Source: Actinostola sp. cb2023
Taxonomy: Eukaryota; Cnidaria; Anthozoa; Actiniaria; Actinostolidae
Direction: 5' to 3'
NCBI GenBank assembly: GCA_033675265.1
Contig: JAUJYZ010000967.1
Location: 340,001-404,000, forward strand
DNA length: 64,000 nt
A program made the position numbers and the translations under genes. The notes below the pieces were generated by a model, which searched no databases, was not told the origin of the DNA, and saw nothing but the letters and a program-made list of their open reading frames with translations. This document shows, piece after piece, positions 14,181 to 29,100 of this stretch (the stretch's first letter is position 1; each line of letters begins with the position of its first letter).

Positions 14181-17100
14181 GTAAGTACTGTAGGAAAAAC
14201 TTCATTTCATTACTATGAATAGAGCGCACTTTAGCCTCCAAAGTTGTGTTCAGAGACTGAAGTCTTAAATTTGTTTTTATTTAACCATTTGATGAGTTAA
14301 GGAGCACTCAAGACTAGGATAAATCTGCAACTTTCAAGATCCTTCCCAACACCTGGTTCCTTACTACTTACTGTATGAATTAGCTTATGGATATATCTTT
14401 CAGTGCTTGGGTTTTAACTAAAAGTATCCTAAGACATAAAGCCCCTTTAGGACTTATCATGAGAGCTTGTGTGAGCGCATGCATGTACTATCGATTGTAA
14501 TAATGAATTCAAACTACAACCATTTCTCTTTTCATCCCGAATTTCTCAAATTTCATTTCAAGTCATTTCTTTCAGTATTTAAAACTCAACTTAATCAATT
14601 CATAATTGGTGTTTACATCTGCATTAGTAAGAAAATATTTGAATAGATTTTTTATGAAAACTGCTATTTTATACAAATTTTAGTTGTGCGGATAGTTGGG
14701 TATTATTTTGCTCAAAGAAGAGGTGTTTTTGACAAGTGTGTCATGTTATTTTCTGAACAGCTTGTTTTCGCAGATGCAAGACCCTCGGTGAGTGCATGAT
14801 TTACAAAAGAATGTATTATGTATAGAATTTAACTTCCCTATCGAATGTTTAAATTAAAATAACTTTTTTTAAAGACTCTTTTTCCTCCCACAATTTGAAA
14901 ATATTCTGTCCCTTTTTATTTTACACCAGTCCTTTTTACAACAAAAGATTGTTTAAATACTATTTTGACTTTATTTCAGATGGCTAATTTTTGTCACTAA
15001 AAACTCATTTCATTTGCCTTTTACCAGTTAATGTCTCCTACTAGGCATAAATTACCGACAGCCAATTTTTCCCTGTTAAAGTTGTCTGCTTCAATTGTGT
15101 TTTTTTTTTGAATGAAAAGCAGTTAACCAGTATCCCCCATAAACTGGTGGCTACTTTCAGCTTCTCTATGTTAATTGTAAACATTAGGCTCTGTTAGGAA
15201 TAGTTGATATGTAATATACTTCCACAAAGAACACCAAGCAGCTGCCATATATTTGCATAAGACAACAGAATACTCCTAGCCTATTCCTATCACCATGGTA
15301 CGACAATGACACTTAGTTTAGATTTTGAAAGACCAAGTTCTGTGTTTTCGCAGCTTTTCTTCCCAGAGAGGACTTCAAACAGTTTTGTTTTTCAGAGTAA
15401 AACAGAGTTCAAGTGATGTTAAGCTGAGAGCATACAAAAGCGTGTTTCTTGGTTATGTGTGTGCAAGTGTTCTTTAGCGGTGTCATACATTGTAGTCCTG
15501 TCTGCATATCTGTCTTTCTTTTAGTCTAGTATATAAAAAGCACATGTGGACAGTCGTGAGTTCCCAATTTGCTTGTCCATGCTAATCTTTTCTATATAAT
15601 ATTCATAACGTTTCTTTGGTTATCATTTAGAGTACCTCTTAGAATGACACACCACACATTGTCAAAGCACACAAAACTTAAAATGTTAGTACAGTGAGTT
15701 TAAAACGTGTTTATCGATAGGTTTTTTGGACCTCAATTGAGACAGGTTTTGCCATATCTTGTATGGAGTGTGGTTTTTAGTTGGTAGCTGCCACAAAACA
15801 AGTGACAAAATTGTATATTTATTGTTCATTGTTTATCAATTGACTATATTCAATACCTCTTGTGTGAGTTATTCTCTGGTGTGAAAAAAGTATAATTCTT
15901 CATTTAGATGAGATTAGGTGAGACAAGCCAAGTATTAAATTCAGATGACTTCTGTAATTGAAATAAGTCATCTTGCCAGAGAATCACTGAAACTATAAGT
16001 TGATATTGAGCAAATATCCTCAGCCGATGTGTCAAGTTTTTTTATTTTAGACTAAATTTCATTTCATAGAATTCATGTGAATGACTTGTTTGGAGTGAGA
16101 GTTCTGATGGCGATGATTAAGAACGTTATTGCTAGTTTGTTCCCTTAAGTTGTCTTTATTGTTCTTGAAACCACTTTCTTGTCTGATGCAGTGTGTATCA
16201 AGTAACACCCCATGATGGTTTGTCCTCATGCCCTTGGGACTATTTCACAAATGCATTACCGGTAGCCAATGAACAATGTGTATGTGAATCTCAGAGAAAT
16301 TGTAGTATCCACAACATATTGAGACTTGATTCCTTTTAATTTCGTACTCTTGAAAGTGTTAAATATGAATTAAAACAGCCAAGCTTCCTTTTAGTCTCTT
16401 AAATGCCTTTTAGGTCGATTACTTTTTTTTTTGACTCTTTGTGAATAATTTGTACAATGTAGTATTTGCTATTGTCTTCTAGAATCGTTCAGAGGTATTA
16501 TTAATATTGTTGCTGCTTTTTCCTACCTTTTTTTTTACTTTTTCCTAAAATTTGCTTTTCATTTTTAAGTTTACCTAGTGAGCACTATATTTTTTAAATT
16601 AAATTTTTTAAATTTTTTTTTTTTTTTTTTTTTTTGGCCAGGATTTATAGTTATGAAAAACAACATGTAAAAATACATGTTAGCTGAAAATAACTTTGTT
16701 GGAATCAAAATAATTTTTGTTTAATTTTAGGGAGAGTTAATTTCATTGCTAAAGCTTATATGGTCTTGGGCTTTGCATTAGTGGCTTCACAATCATCAAA
16801 TTGGCTTGTTTAACTTTCACTGGCTCCACACTGTCTCAACCTATCAAATGTCTTGAGCCATGCACACGTTGAATATAAACTTTTCAAAATAATCACTAAG
16901 TATGCCCTTTCATGTCTTGAGAGTGTGGAGATCTTTGTTTGGCTGAATATTTTGTCTTTTGCTTCTCTCTGACCTATCAATCAAGCAAAGACCCATTAAA
17001 GTGCATTAAGACTGGATAACCAGTGCATCTTATTACCCATATCTCTGTCATACTGTCATATTCCAACTCTACCCATTACTAGTCATGTAGTGCTTTAATA

Positions 17101-20100
17101 AACTGAAATCATTCTCCGATTTTGTTTGGTTTTCTTCACTAACAGCTGTATCTCTGTGAACAATGAAAATGAATCCATATTTTTAATATTTCACTCCTCT
17201 CATTATCAATTATTCTTTTATCCTCTTGAGGGGAGTGCCTAAGAAAAACTGAACTGTGTTAAACACTCACTAAGAGTTGCTAATTAGTTGGGTATTGTCT
17301 ACTGTGAGGCAAATGCTTGCGTGGACTGTGGTTACTAGTAGTAACAACAAACCCTACATTGGAATGATGCCCTGCTAAGCTGCTTTGCTTGCTTTTTGTT
17401 CAAGTCCTCAAGACAAGCCTAGTTTTTGAACACTTCAATCTCATAGTGCTTGTAAACACAAAGAAGCTGCCACCGTGTGGCCGAGAGAAATTTCCCACGC
17501 CCAGTGTGCCCTGAGTACACTGAATAGAAGCAGCAGCATTTTAAATATCTTCTGAAGTCCTTTCCAAATTGTTCATCTTAAGAACATAAAACAACTTAAG
17601 CCTTTCACCTGACCAAACAGTCCTCTAAAAACACAATCTTCTTTTCTCCAGAAACTCATGTGTGTCAGTGTTGTGGTTTTACTGTGAAGTACAGCACAGG
17701 TCAAGTTCTTTGTCAATCAATGGCAGTCTTTGAGTTCAATTAGTTGTTGTGCTGTGAACACTGCGTATATCTTTTTACCGTGGACTGCAAGTGTTTAATG
17801 TAAAGTCAATAAATCCTATGTTTTTTCTCCCTTATTATATGTATATCCACCTGGAGTTAAATTTCTATTGTGAACATGAAAATTGCAGCCTAATTTAACC
17901 TATTATTCAAAACACATAATTTTCAGTCTTCATTGTTATCATATAATTTCAAGAACCACTGAATTTTCATTGATCTTTTTTTAAATTCATGAATTTAAAG
18001 ACTGCATTACTGTATATTCACTTCGTTTTTGTCTTCATATACAAATCCTTGATTTTGCTATAATCTTGTATTTATTTTACAAAGAAGATTTGCCTACTAG
18101 TACATGTTTATGTATATTGCTACTCTATATTGGGTGTGTTACATCATTTACAGTACAAAGTGTACAGGTGAAACTCCCAAACTTATAACTTTTTTTAACT
18201 TGAATGTACATTGTATGTTGCCTGGAATGATATGAGCAGATTTTGTTCGACCGGGGGAAAAACATGATACATGACACATCACTGCATGGCCTCAACTGAA
18301 ATCTTAGAAAACATACTTGCACGGCATGGTCGTCCTTGCCATAAGATTTTCACTGTCATACAAATTATGCACAATACAAAAGGGATCGTAGCACCAAGAC
18401 TTGGTTGTATTATTTGATCAATGTATGATGGCTTAGGTTTTAAAGGTTAAGTATTTCCCACTATATCCCACAGCGGCATTGTGATATAATTGTATTTTAT
18501 TATAATATTAAAGTCATAATTTCCCCTCTTGATTTCATAGCTGGTGCGAGCTCTGAGTTCTTAAATATAAATTCTACTAATAATCTATTGTCAATACTGC
18601 ATAACAATGTGTGCAAAACTGTCTATTCAATAATATATATCTCAATATTTTTTCATTTGAATTCATATCCACTGTGCCACACTTATAAATAACTAAATAC
18701 TCCAACACTTTCAAATTAATATCTGTTGTCCTATGCTTAAGCTGTCCTTACGAGGTTAGTCTTTTGTAGTAATCTAGGTTGTTAAGTCACTAATTTTTGG
18801 CTTTAAAGAAACTTAATCTCCATTGGCTTAAGCTGACGTTGATATGTGTGTAAAGCTGTCGTCACCCCCAAGTTGCTGAATCTCTTTTTGAAGTATGTGT
18901 TCTTCAGACATGAGTCGCTAATTGCTAATATTATCAATGAATAAAACAGGCAACAATACTTGAATTTATGCCCCTGGTGCGTTGCTATATGTACATGCGA
19001 AGAGCTACTGATGTATCTAATGAATCTTCATACAGAATAAGTTACCTTTGAAGTATGTGTTCTTCAAACATGAGTCGGTAATTTCTTAGCATTTCACTGA
19101 ACAAGACAGGCAACAATACTTGGATTTCTGCCATCAGCATATCTTGTAGTAGTACATCATTTATTCTAAAGCTGATTCATCAAATGACTTGGATTATGTA
19201 GAAAAATGTGAAAATTGTGTGCTGAGTTATAGACAATAAATATGAGACCTACATTAAATATTTTTTTCAAAAAATAAAAATAAACAAATAATATGTATTG
19301 TAGTTGAAGGATTATAAATTATAAATTAATATTAATATTATTCAAGATTGTGAAAAATATTGTTATCAGGCTGAAATGGTTCCCTAATTTAGTATTGCCT
19401 GTTTTTAAATGAACACTTGAAATTACAATGTGTCGTTCTGTTGTTTTTTCAATGTTTTCAACATTGTCCTTTTCTACTTCTCGGTGTGTAGTCTTTCGCT
19501 ATGATACAATTAGGTTCAATACGATCCGCTTTAGGCCTACTTTAGGGGTGTCGAATGGTCCCCGCAAAAAGTCAGAGTCTTGCAAAATTTCGGTCAAATT
19601 TTGCATGTCTCGAAGTCTCGTTTTTTCGCAAAAAGCTTTCTTAGAGTCTTGAATTTTGAAAACAAAGGAAATCGGTGAAAAATCATCTCGGGCTCACAAA
19701 AATATGCCTTGTCTCGGAGTCTCACAAAGTCTCGCCTTGACCATTCGATACCCATTACTTTCACTGTGAAATAGGACTTTGTTACATGTATGCTTGCTTT
19801 GCAAGTGAAAACCATTCTTTATACTGTGTGTACAAGTGAAACTATTTTCATGTTTGCTTTGATGGACTTTTTTTTTTTTATTTATTTTTATTATTTTTTT
19901 TATGATTCATAAATTGTATTTACAATGAGTATGGGAATGAGTTGTTTAGTTACAATATTGCACATTTAACATTTAAACATATGTTCACATGGTCTCGAAT
20001 TTTTCGTTTTTCATTTGTTATTTTCAATTTCAAACTCGTTAAATAAACTTTAAGAAAATATTTTTCTTCTTTTGCTGCTGCGTCATATATATATTTCTTT

Positions 20101-23100
20101 GCTAGTAATAAGCTTTGGTGGACTTGCTTCTGTATTTGGTACAAAGAAATATTCTTACCGGTACTCTCTGGCTAAATGTTTCTTTTCTATCAACAACCAA
20201 AATGACAACTACATGTACATATTATTATTTTAATATGAATACAGCATTCTGTCTGCATGAATAAGTTAGAGTTAGAAAAACATTAATCTGGTGTCGATTC
20301 AAAAATACATTTTGTATCTTAAACAGGTTTTGTACGTGTAGGTGCAAGTTTTCTTTTTTCTTTTTTATAAAAACCTGTTTTTCACAACAACACACATGCC
20401 AAAAGCAGATTCCAAGCAAGTACTACATGTACACGAACACATAATTATCAGGATCTAAATGTTTCTTGACCTTAGTGTTGGAATACCAACCTGTATGACA
20501 CAGCATATAATGTAAGTTGGTTATAATAATAAAGTAAACAGGAGCCACTACATGTACGTTCTAAACTGTTTCAAATTACCCCAGTATTAAAATTGATCTT
20601 GTGATTATTTCTGAGAGCGTATTGCTGTCATGGCAACCAGTGGGCTTATAGACTATAGTGACGATATTGTACATATATTTCTCACTCGTAGAATTAGTTT
20701 AAAGACAACTTTAAGTTTGTTTTGTTCAGTATAATGATTGCTAGTTGATACCAGGAGAGTTTTGGTGGTGTTATCAAAGACTGCTTATTATGTGCCTTTA
20801 ATTAAATGTATGCGTGTCAATCAGTTGTCCGTCTGGCTGTCTGAGTCATTCTGACAGTCAGTCACTTAGTTAGTGCAGTGGGCAGTGGGCAGTGGGTCAG
20901 ACAGTCGAACAGACAGTCCGTCAGTCAGTCAGTTAGTGCAGTGGGCAGTAGGTCAGTCGAACAGTCAGTTAGCGAGTCGAACAGTCAGTTAGTTAGCGAG
21001 TCTAACAGTCAGTCCGTGAGTGAGTTAGTGTAGTGGGCAGTGGGTCAGATAGTCGAACAGACAGACAGGCAGTTAGTGGGTCAGTCAGTCAGTCAGTGAG
21101 TTAGTGTAGTGGGAAGTCATTTAATCAGCCAGTCATCATTTTAAATGAATCCATTCATTCATGTTTTTGTATTCATTCATTTACAGTATGAATGCATTGG
21201 CATGTATGTAGTATATTGTAGTATACAGTAGTATATTGTAATTAGTAATTTCGCTATCCCATTTCCTGTTTTTATGGATGTAGCATTGTTAGTATCATGT
21301 ACCACATACCACACGTCAAGGAGCTTTGAGATTTTAAGTGTCTCCAGGAGATATTTTCCAATTTTAAAGTATCTATTGTTCTATGTCAACTGCACTAATT
21401 TAGTTTAATTTAACTTTTTCCATATTGACAAACATCTTTTCAAGCTTTGGCTTGAAAACTAATTTTGCTTTGACATGTACATGTATTTTAAGTTAAGTTT
21501 GATCAATATTCATTTGGCATTTGAGAGAATTTAGTATATTGTATTGGCTAGTATTAAAAAGAATGAGGGTTTATCATGTAATTTCAAAACTTATAGGAGA
21601 AATAGGAAAAAAAATATTATCATAGCTGGAAAGAGCTCATTGAAACGAGTAAAAATGTGAAGTTTGGAAAAGATCGCTTCACAAATTGAGAAGATATGAA
21701 TTTTGAAAAATCGAAATTTTGTATGAGTTGCCTACCAGCGTAAATTTCCAAAGGTTTTCATATAAAATTTCGATTTTCAAAATTCATATATTTGCAATTT
21801 GTGAAGCGATCTTTACAGAGTCCCTGTGTACATGCAGATGCGTTTTCCCAGGCACTATATACTCTTGTTGTGAATCTCGATCTTGCGGACAAAGGGGCTG
21901 GCGATGATTTTCTGACATGCTGTACATAAGATCAGCGGGCACTCCCTTCCAACAACATGTTGCGTCTTCGTTGCATTCGTTGTTTACTTCAATATTATTG
22001 GTTAATATATATCAGTTTTGATCCAAGTTTTTGTCAGGAACCAAATTTTGGTGAGTGAGATGGTGTTTATCAAGCAAACTAACCAGGTAAAATTCAGAAA
22101 TTTATCATGCCAACACATCTTTATTCGTTGCTGGAAGTATTCATCAAGGCTACGAACGATTTAGAGTGATTTTTAGCCCTGCTGATGTGCACAGTCGTGT
22201 CCAGTTTGACGATGGAATACATGTACAGCCGATCAGATACTGACACAAGGAGACAGCATGTATTTAACTGCCCTTGAAAGACAAACCATCCCAGATACAG
22301 AGACCACCATCGCATGACTACTCAATCGCCCATTGTTTGAGGCAAACAAATCGTCAAATCAAACTCAAATCAATTAACGTTTGAAAGTTAATACCTAAAT
22401 ATATCGATTACATTTAGATGTATATCTGTTATCTTGCATCATAAGATTATTATTTGCCTGAAATGTAGAATGAATGTGCATATATACTTCAACTCGCAGC
22501 ACTTCACCACTTTCTATTAGAAACGACTAGTCCAAACTTCACATTTTTACTAATTTCAACTACTAGTGTCCTCATTTGTATAATTTTTAACTTTGATTTT
22601 CTCGGCAAAACTGCTTCCTATTATCAGAATTATGGTAAAGTTTGATTAGTAATTTATAATTTAATGAGGGTTTATCACATAATTTCAAAACTCATAGGAC
22701 AAAAAATGATTATCATAGCTGGAAAGCTCGTTGAAATTAGTAAAAATGTGAAGTTTGGAAAAGATCGTTCCACAAATTACGAAGATATGAATTTTCAAAA
22801 ATCGAAATTTTATATGAAAACCTATGGAAATTACGCTTGGAGGCAACTCTTGCCTCCAACAAAGGTTTTCATACAAAATTTCGATTTTTGAAAATTCATA
22901 TCTTCGTAATTTGTGGAGCGATCTTTTCCAAACTTCACATTTTTACTAATTTCAACGAGCTCTTTCCAGCTATGATAATCATTTTTTGTCCTATGAGTTT
23001 TGAAATTATGTGATAAACCCTCATTTGTGTCCTTTTTGTATCGGTTCTACAGTTCCTTGCCTACATTTTGCATAGATCTGTATCTACCGATACAAAACAC

Positions 23101-26100
23101 ACCCACTCATTTTGTAAATTAGTACTCACAACTATGCAGTAATAGTCCCTTTTCGCGTTCACAGATCCCGTTGTAAAACCGCTGTACTTATTGACATCAG
23201 ACGCATTTGTACAGGGTTAGCCTCGAGTCAGTGTAAATTATTCACATCAACAAGAACACGAAAAAATGTTGACATGAAACAATAGAAACATTTTTGAATT
23301 GCACGGACTGTTCTCTGAATCGAGGCTAACCCTGTACAAATGCGTCTTTTGTCAAGGACAGCGGTCATCTCTAAACAATGCGAAACTGGAGTATTATTTA
23401 TCTATTTTATAACTGAATATAGTATAAAAGTAATAGTAATATAAATTTAAAAGAGAGAAATGACAAAATAGTAATGTTTTACCCCCTTACTATTTACACA
23501 GAAAGGAATGATTTGTAAACTGTGTGCTTTTTATTAATCAATTTTAATGAAATAGTTTGCTGTGATGTTTACGTTGTCCCTGGTACATCATCCTCGCTAT
23601 TATCATCAAGTTGTCTGTTGTTTCAATATTGTTCCATATGTATGTGTAGTGTACGTTTACTATATAATACAAGTATAACTGTTTGTAAACTATGTATTTG
23701 AATACCATAGAATGTTTGAAATTAGTTACAAATTAAAAATATTCATTGATCGTTATTCATTTTTTAGGTATTAAAATCATTATTGTTGTTATTATTATTT
23801 TGAATTTTTTGATAGAACAACTTGTTGAATAATCATTGTGGCAACATGTTATCATGTTATATCTAACTAAAACAAGAATTTAATTTTGTTTGCAGAAATA
23901 TAGTTTTTATAAAAATAAAGGTAGTTAGAACTATATTAGACACCTTGGGTCCCAGTTGTTGAGAGAGTGGAGAGTGCTATATTTTGGATAAATACTTATC
24001 CAGTGGATATATTTATTACTCGGATAACAGCATCAACTTACGGTGTATCTACTGGATAAGAGTTTATGCAATGGATAGTGCTACATGTATCTGTCACTTG
24101 ACAGGTGACACAAGCTCATTCTGCTAAATTTTCAAAGACTTTTAGATAACTTGTGATATTACAGACTCTTGTTTTTACGGACGCCACAACTACAGCTCCA
24201 AACTACAGTGTCTGTTATAACTGTATAAATATGCTTGAGCATAATGGCAAATTCATTTAGAGTGGACCATAATGTATTTGCCTGCTATTTCCAAAACTAT
24301 TTACAATCCAACTGTCTATTAACTGTCACTATAATTTGATATCAACAGTAAAACCTAAACAGCCCCTCAGTAAAACACCATGCTGTCCAATATGTGGAGT
24401 AACGATTAGAACAGGAGAAATGGAGAGCCATTATGCATGGGAGATGGAGAAAGTTCATGAGGATTCAAGGTAATAATAATAAATTTGCTTGAAACAGATC
24501 TTGTGGGTGGGCTACACATGGAATTAATTGGAAGAAAGGAAACATTTGAAATTGAGGAAATATCATCATTATAATGTTGCAGAAAAACAAGAAGAAGCCA
24601 GAGAGAAGCTGCCATTAATGCTAGAAAGGTAAATACACACATGCATATATGATGCTCTACAATAATTGTTGAACATTAAATCTTGATACTAAAATGTTGG
24701 ACCAATGATGACCTTGCCTTGTTTTCATGTTTGTCATGCATTTCTGACAGTGGCTGGCATGCGTATTAAAGCAAATCAGTAATAAATGCTAATGCACATA
24801 ATTATACGGTAGTTACTACATGTATACTCACAAACATGTGTTGGGTATTGTACATTGTATGCTTGGTATGCCCTCTATGGGTGTCCGACAATACATGTTT
24901 ACTACTCCATTGCTATGCAATGTAGTAATAGGATATGCTTTCATTATTTTAGTCTTATGCATTAAACAAGAGAGTTAAACAAGAGAATGACATGGGTATA
25001 CCAAATGATGACACCCCTGCAAGCACTAGACATCAGGTACGCGCCACAAATACCTTTCTTTCCTCCTTTTATTCAGCCATTCATTTCCCATTTATCATTT
25101 CAGATTATAGATCTCTCTCATCCATTTCCCAATTTGTGTTTAATTCCCATTTCCTATTTATTATATCAGTGTTCTTCCCATTTATCATTTCAGATTATAG
25201 ATCTCTCTCATCCATTTCCCAATTTGTGTTTAACTCCCATTTCCTATTTATTATATCAGTGTTCTTCCCATATCCCATTTTATTTCCTATTTTTCAATGC
25301 CATTATTTATTTTCCATTTTTTCATGTTTTTCATTCCATCATTTATTTTCCATTTTTTCATGTTTTTCAGACTTACCTTCGCGTGTGTGCAAACAGAATT
25401 GCTAGAACAGGTGGATATTGATTTTGTTACATTAGTCACTATGAATTTATAAATCATTAAGTTAAGTACTATACAATATGAGCGGCCGATCTGTATGGGA
25501 TTTACAAACTCGGAAACAGATAGGAAACAGTTTGGCTGAGAAAATCCAAGTTAAAGTTGAATGCAAATGAGAACGAATCTCTTGCCGATTTACAGATGTC
25601 TGCTACGCTTATGATTTCTATTGTATTTCCCTCATTAATTATTCATGAATTCGATAATGTTATAATAAAGATATTATGTTTCTTCTACGTAAAGGATTTA
25701 ATATATTGAAGTTAATGGTTTGCCTTGTCTTTCAAAGGTAGAGCATCCAAGCCTACAAGGTCCAGAAGTGCACAGAGTAAGTTTTAATACACACTGTAGC
25801 CTCCTGCTGAAGATATATATTTTTTAGCTCACCTACCTATTTGGACTGAATACAAAATTGATCAGTAAATCTCATTTATTGTGGAGTTAGTTAGCCATCT
25901 TGCTAATGATTATACTAACAGAGATTTATATTCCCACGCATTTGCTAGAATTTAAATGGTTATAATGTTATGGTGATTTCATTTAAATTGGATGGGCTTT
26001 TGATCTATCGAATGTAATAAGTCATTCTCTCAGCAATAGTCATGCTATACATGTAGTTTCTGACTGAATTATAATTATTTGGTGTTATATCAGGTTCGCC

Positions 26101-29100
26101 GGTGAATCCAGCATTTCTCAATGACAAAATAGAGGAAGGTCCCTCTGGATTCAAGTCTGCAACATGTCCTGTCTGTGAGTCAGTTATCCAAGGCAGTGGA
26201 CAAGAACTGAATTCTCATGTTGAGGCATGTCTTAGAAAGGTAGGGGGATACAATGTAGCTGCTTGGTATATAGCTAATTGCGTAATCATAGTCGGATTGA
26301 AAATCATAAATCATAGAAGCTGAGACCGCAAGGATGGATGAGAAATCAGTTCATGAGCCACATTACATATATTCAATGTTCTCGTAGTTTTGAAGATATA
26401 TGAGCTATTTAACCCTTTGACTAAGAAAACCCAGAGATTTTTGAGTTTTTTAGCGATTTTCTGGACCTAATCACGCCATAGGAAATTTCGATTCCATATA
26501 AGGGGTTTCCATGGAAATCTTGACAGTTCTGAAAGCCCACGGGCTCAGGTTCTGACGTAATCTTTCTCTTTTGGTGAATCTCCTCGAGGAACGGCATCTC
26601 GTAGCTACTAGGAGCGGTCAATTTTGCATTTTTAGAGTGTTTATAGCCATTATTCACCACAGAAGCCCCCAGGACAGCATCATTAAGCTTGACTGGTGTG
26701 GTAGAGACCGTTCTCCTGGAAGAACTCAGGAGTTTAGATACGAATTCACGAACAAATTTCGACTTTGCCGTTTGGAAATTCAAAATGGCGGACTCAATTG
26801 TGAAATCGTCTCTCTGGTCTTTCTGTGGTGGATTCCAGGACCTACAAAGGCATTTTTGGCGACTTTGGACTTGTAAAGAATGCAACCGGTGCAATATTTT
26901 GCCTGTAGGATATATATTCTTAAAAGAGGGATTTTCGGGGGAGATCTATGCCGAAATTCCCGGATGTTTCCCGGCATCCTTTTCGGGCGTGCAGAAGGAA
27001 AACACGTGTTAGCGAAAGTGGGCCTAAGGAAATGGCTATTGTTCGGCGAGTTAAGGAAAAGAGAGGGCAAAATTCACGACTATATCAAGAAGAGAGATGG
27101 AAGTTTGCTGAGAAAGTGGCGTTTTGTTTCGCAAGGATGTATTTTGGAAGAAAATCCAAGTCAAATGTCGTTCATTTTCGAGGTGTAAAATTGCGTCAAA
27201 AACACGCATTTTTGATTTTTATGGCAAACAAATTGAACGAATGCCCAGAAATCGGACCTGTAAGTCAGTTTACTTGAGGTTAAAATATGAAGAGTTATCT
27301 AGTTGTCACTAATAACTGGCCATGAGATCGATGTTACGAAAATTCAGAAAGTTAGAATTTTTCAAAGCAGTATCGATTTTTACGGGCGGTTTCGGGCGCC
27401 GTGGGAGTCAAAGGGTTAACTAAGATCCTACAAGTCTGCATAAAAAGGTTGATGATTTGACGGTGTTATTTGAGAGTTTTAATTTCCCAGAATTCCTTTG
27501 GGTCATGATTTTCAACCCAACAACAATTATGTAATTAGCTATATTGCATAATTACAGCTTGATACAGTCATACCTTGCTATCTTGAACTCAGTTATCTCC
27601 AAAACCTTGTATGGAACTAGAAACGATATCCCCTCGTTCTATTTTTTTGTAAAATTTACTCGGTTATCTGTACGTCCTGTTATTTTGAACAATGTTTGCT
27701 TCCCTTGAGTGTTTTAATGTTGTACTGTTTGTGTTGCTATGTAGAGAGATGGCAGAGAAGAAACTAATGGACAAGCAACGTTTGAGGAGTATGAATGGGC
27801 AGGCCAGACCAGAATACGAGCAACAGCTCTGTTAGAGGGAGGATTTAAAGGTAGGGGGTTGATTAATTATCAATATCACTTCATCATCATCATTGTCATC
27901 ATATTCATTGTTCACTAAGACTGCCACCACCATCATCATCAATGTCAGTCATCATCTCATCATCACTATAATTGTAGCAGCCAACCATCATCATCATCAT
28001 CAGTGTTATCGTCATCATGTATTACCATTTACCATCATAGCCAACACCACTACCCACCCTGTCATCAGACATCATTATCAATGTCAGTCATCATCTCATC
28101 ATCACTGTTGTAGCAGCCAACCATCATCATCATCATCATTTGAGTCATCAGTGTTATCGTCATCATGTATTACCATTTACCATCATAGCCAACACCACTA
28201 CCCACCCTGTCATCAGACATCATTATCAATGTCAGTCATCATCTCATCATCACTATTGTAACAGCCAACCATCATCATCATCATCGTTATATTCTGTGTC
28301 GTCATCATGTATTACCATCTACCATCATAGCCAACACCACTACCCACCCTGTCATCAGACATCATTATCAATGTCAGTCATCATCTCATCATCACTATTG
28401 TTGTAGCAGCCAACCATCATCATCATCATCATCATTATAATCTGTGTCGTCATCATGTATTACCATTTACCATCATAGCCAACACCACTACCCACCCTGT
28501 CATCAGACATCATTATCAATGTCAGTCATCATCTCATCATCACTGTTGTAGCAGCCAACCATCATCATCATCATCATTTGAGTCATCAGTGTTATCGTCA
28601 TCATGTATTACCATTTACCATCATAGCCAACACCACTACCCACCCTGTCATCAGACATCATTATCAATGTCAGTCATCATCTCATCATCACTATTGTAAC
28701 AGCCAACCATCATCATCATCATCGTTATATTCTGTGTCGTCATCATGTATTACCATCTACCATCATAGCCAACACCACTACCCACCCTGTCATCAGACAT
28801 CATTATCAATGTCAGTCATCATCTCATCATCACTGTTGTAGCAGCCAACCATCATCATCATCATCGTTATAATCTGTGTCGTCATCATGTATTACCATTT
28901 ACCATCATAGCCAACACCACTACCCACCCTGTCATCAGACATCATTATCAATGTCAGTCATCATCTCATCATCACTGTTGTAGCAGCCAACCATCATCAT
29001 CATCATCGTTATAATCTGTGTCGTCATCATGTATTACCATTTACCATCATAGCCAACACCACTACCCACCCTGTCATCAGACATCATTATCAATGTCAGT

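Noticed and set aside
26421..27277. Several frames of 101-157 codons as possible transposase remnants
   Set aside because: They overlap one another on both strands inside the piggyBac-like element and show no DDD motif or zinc-binding tail.
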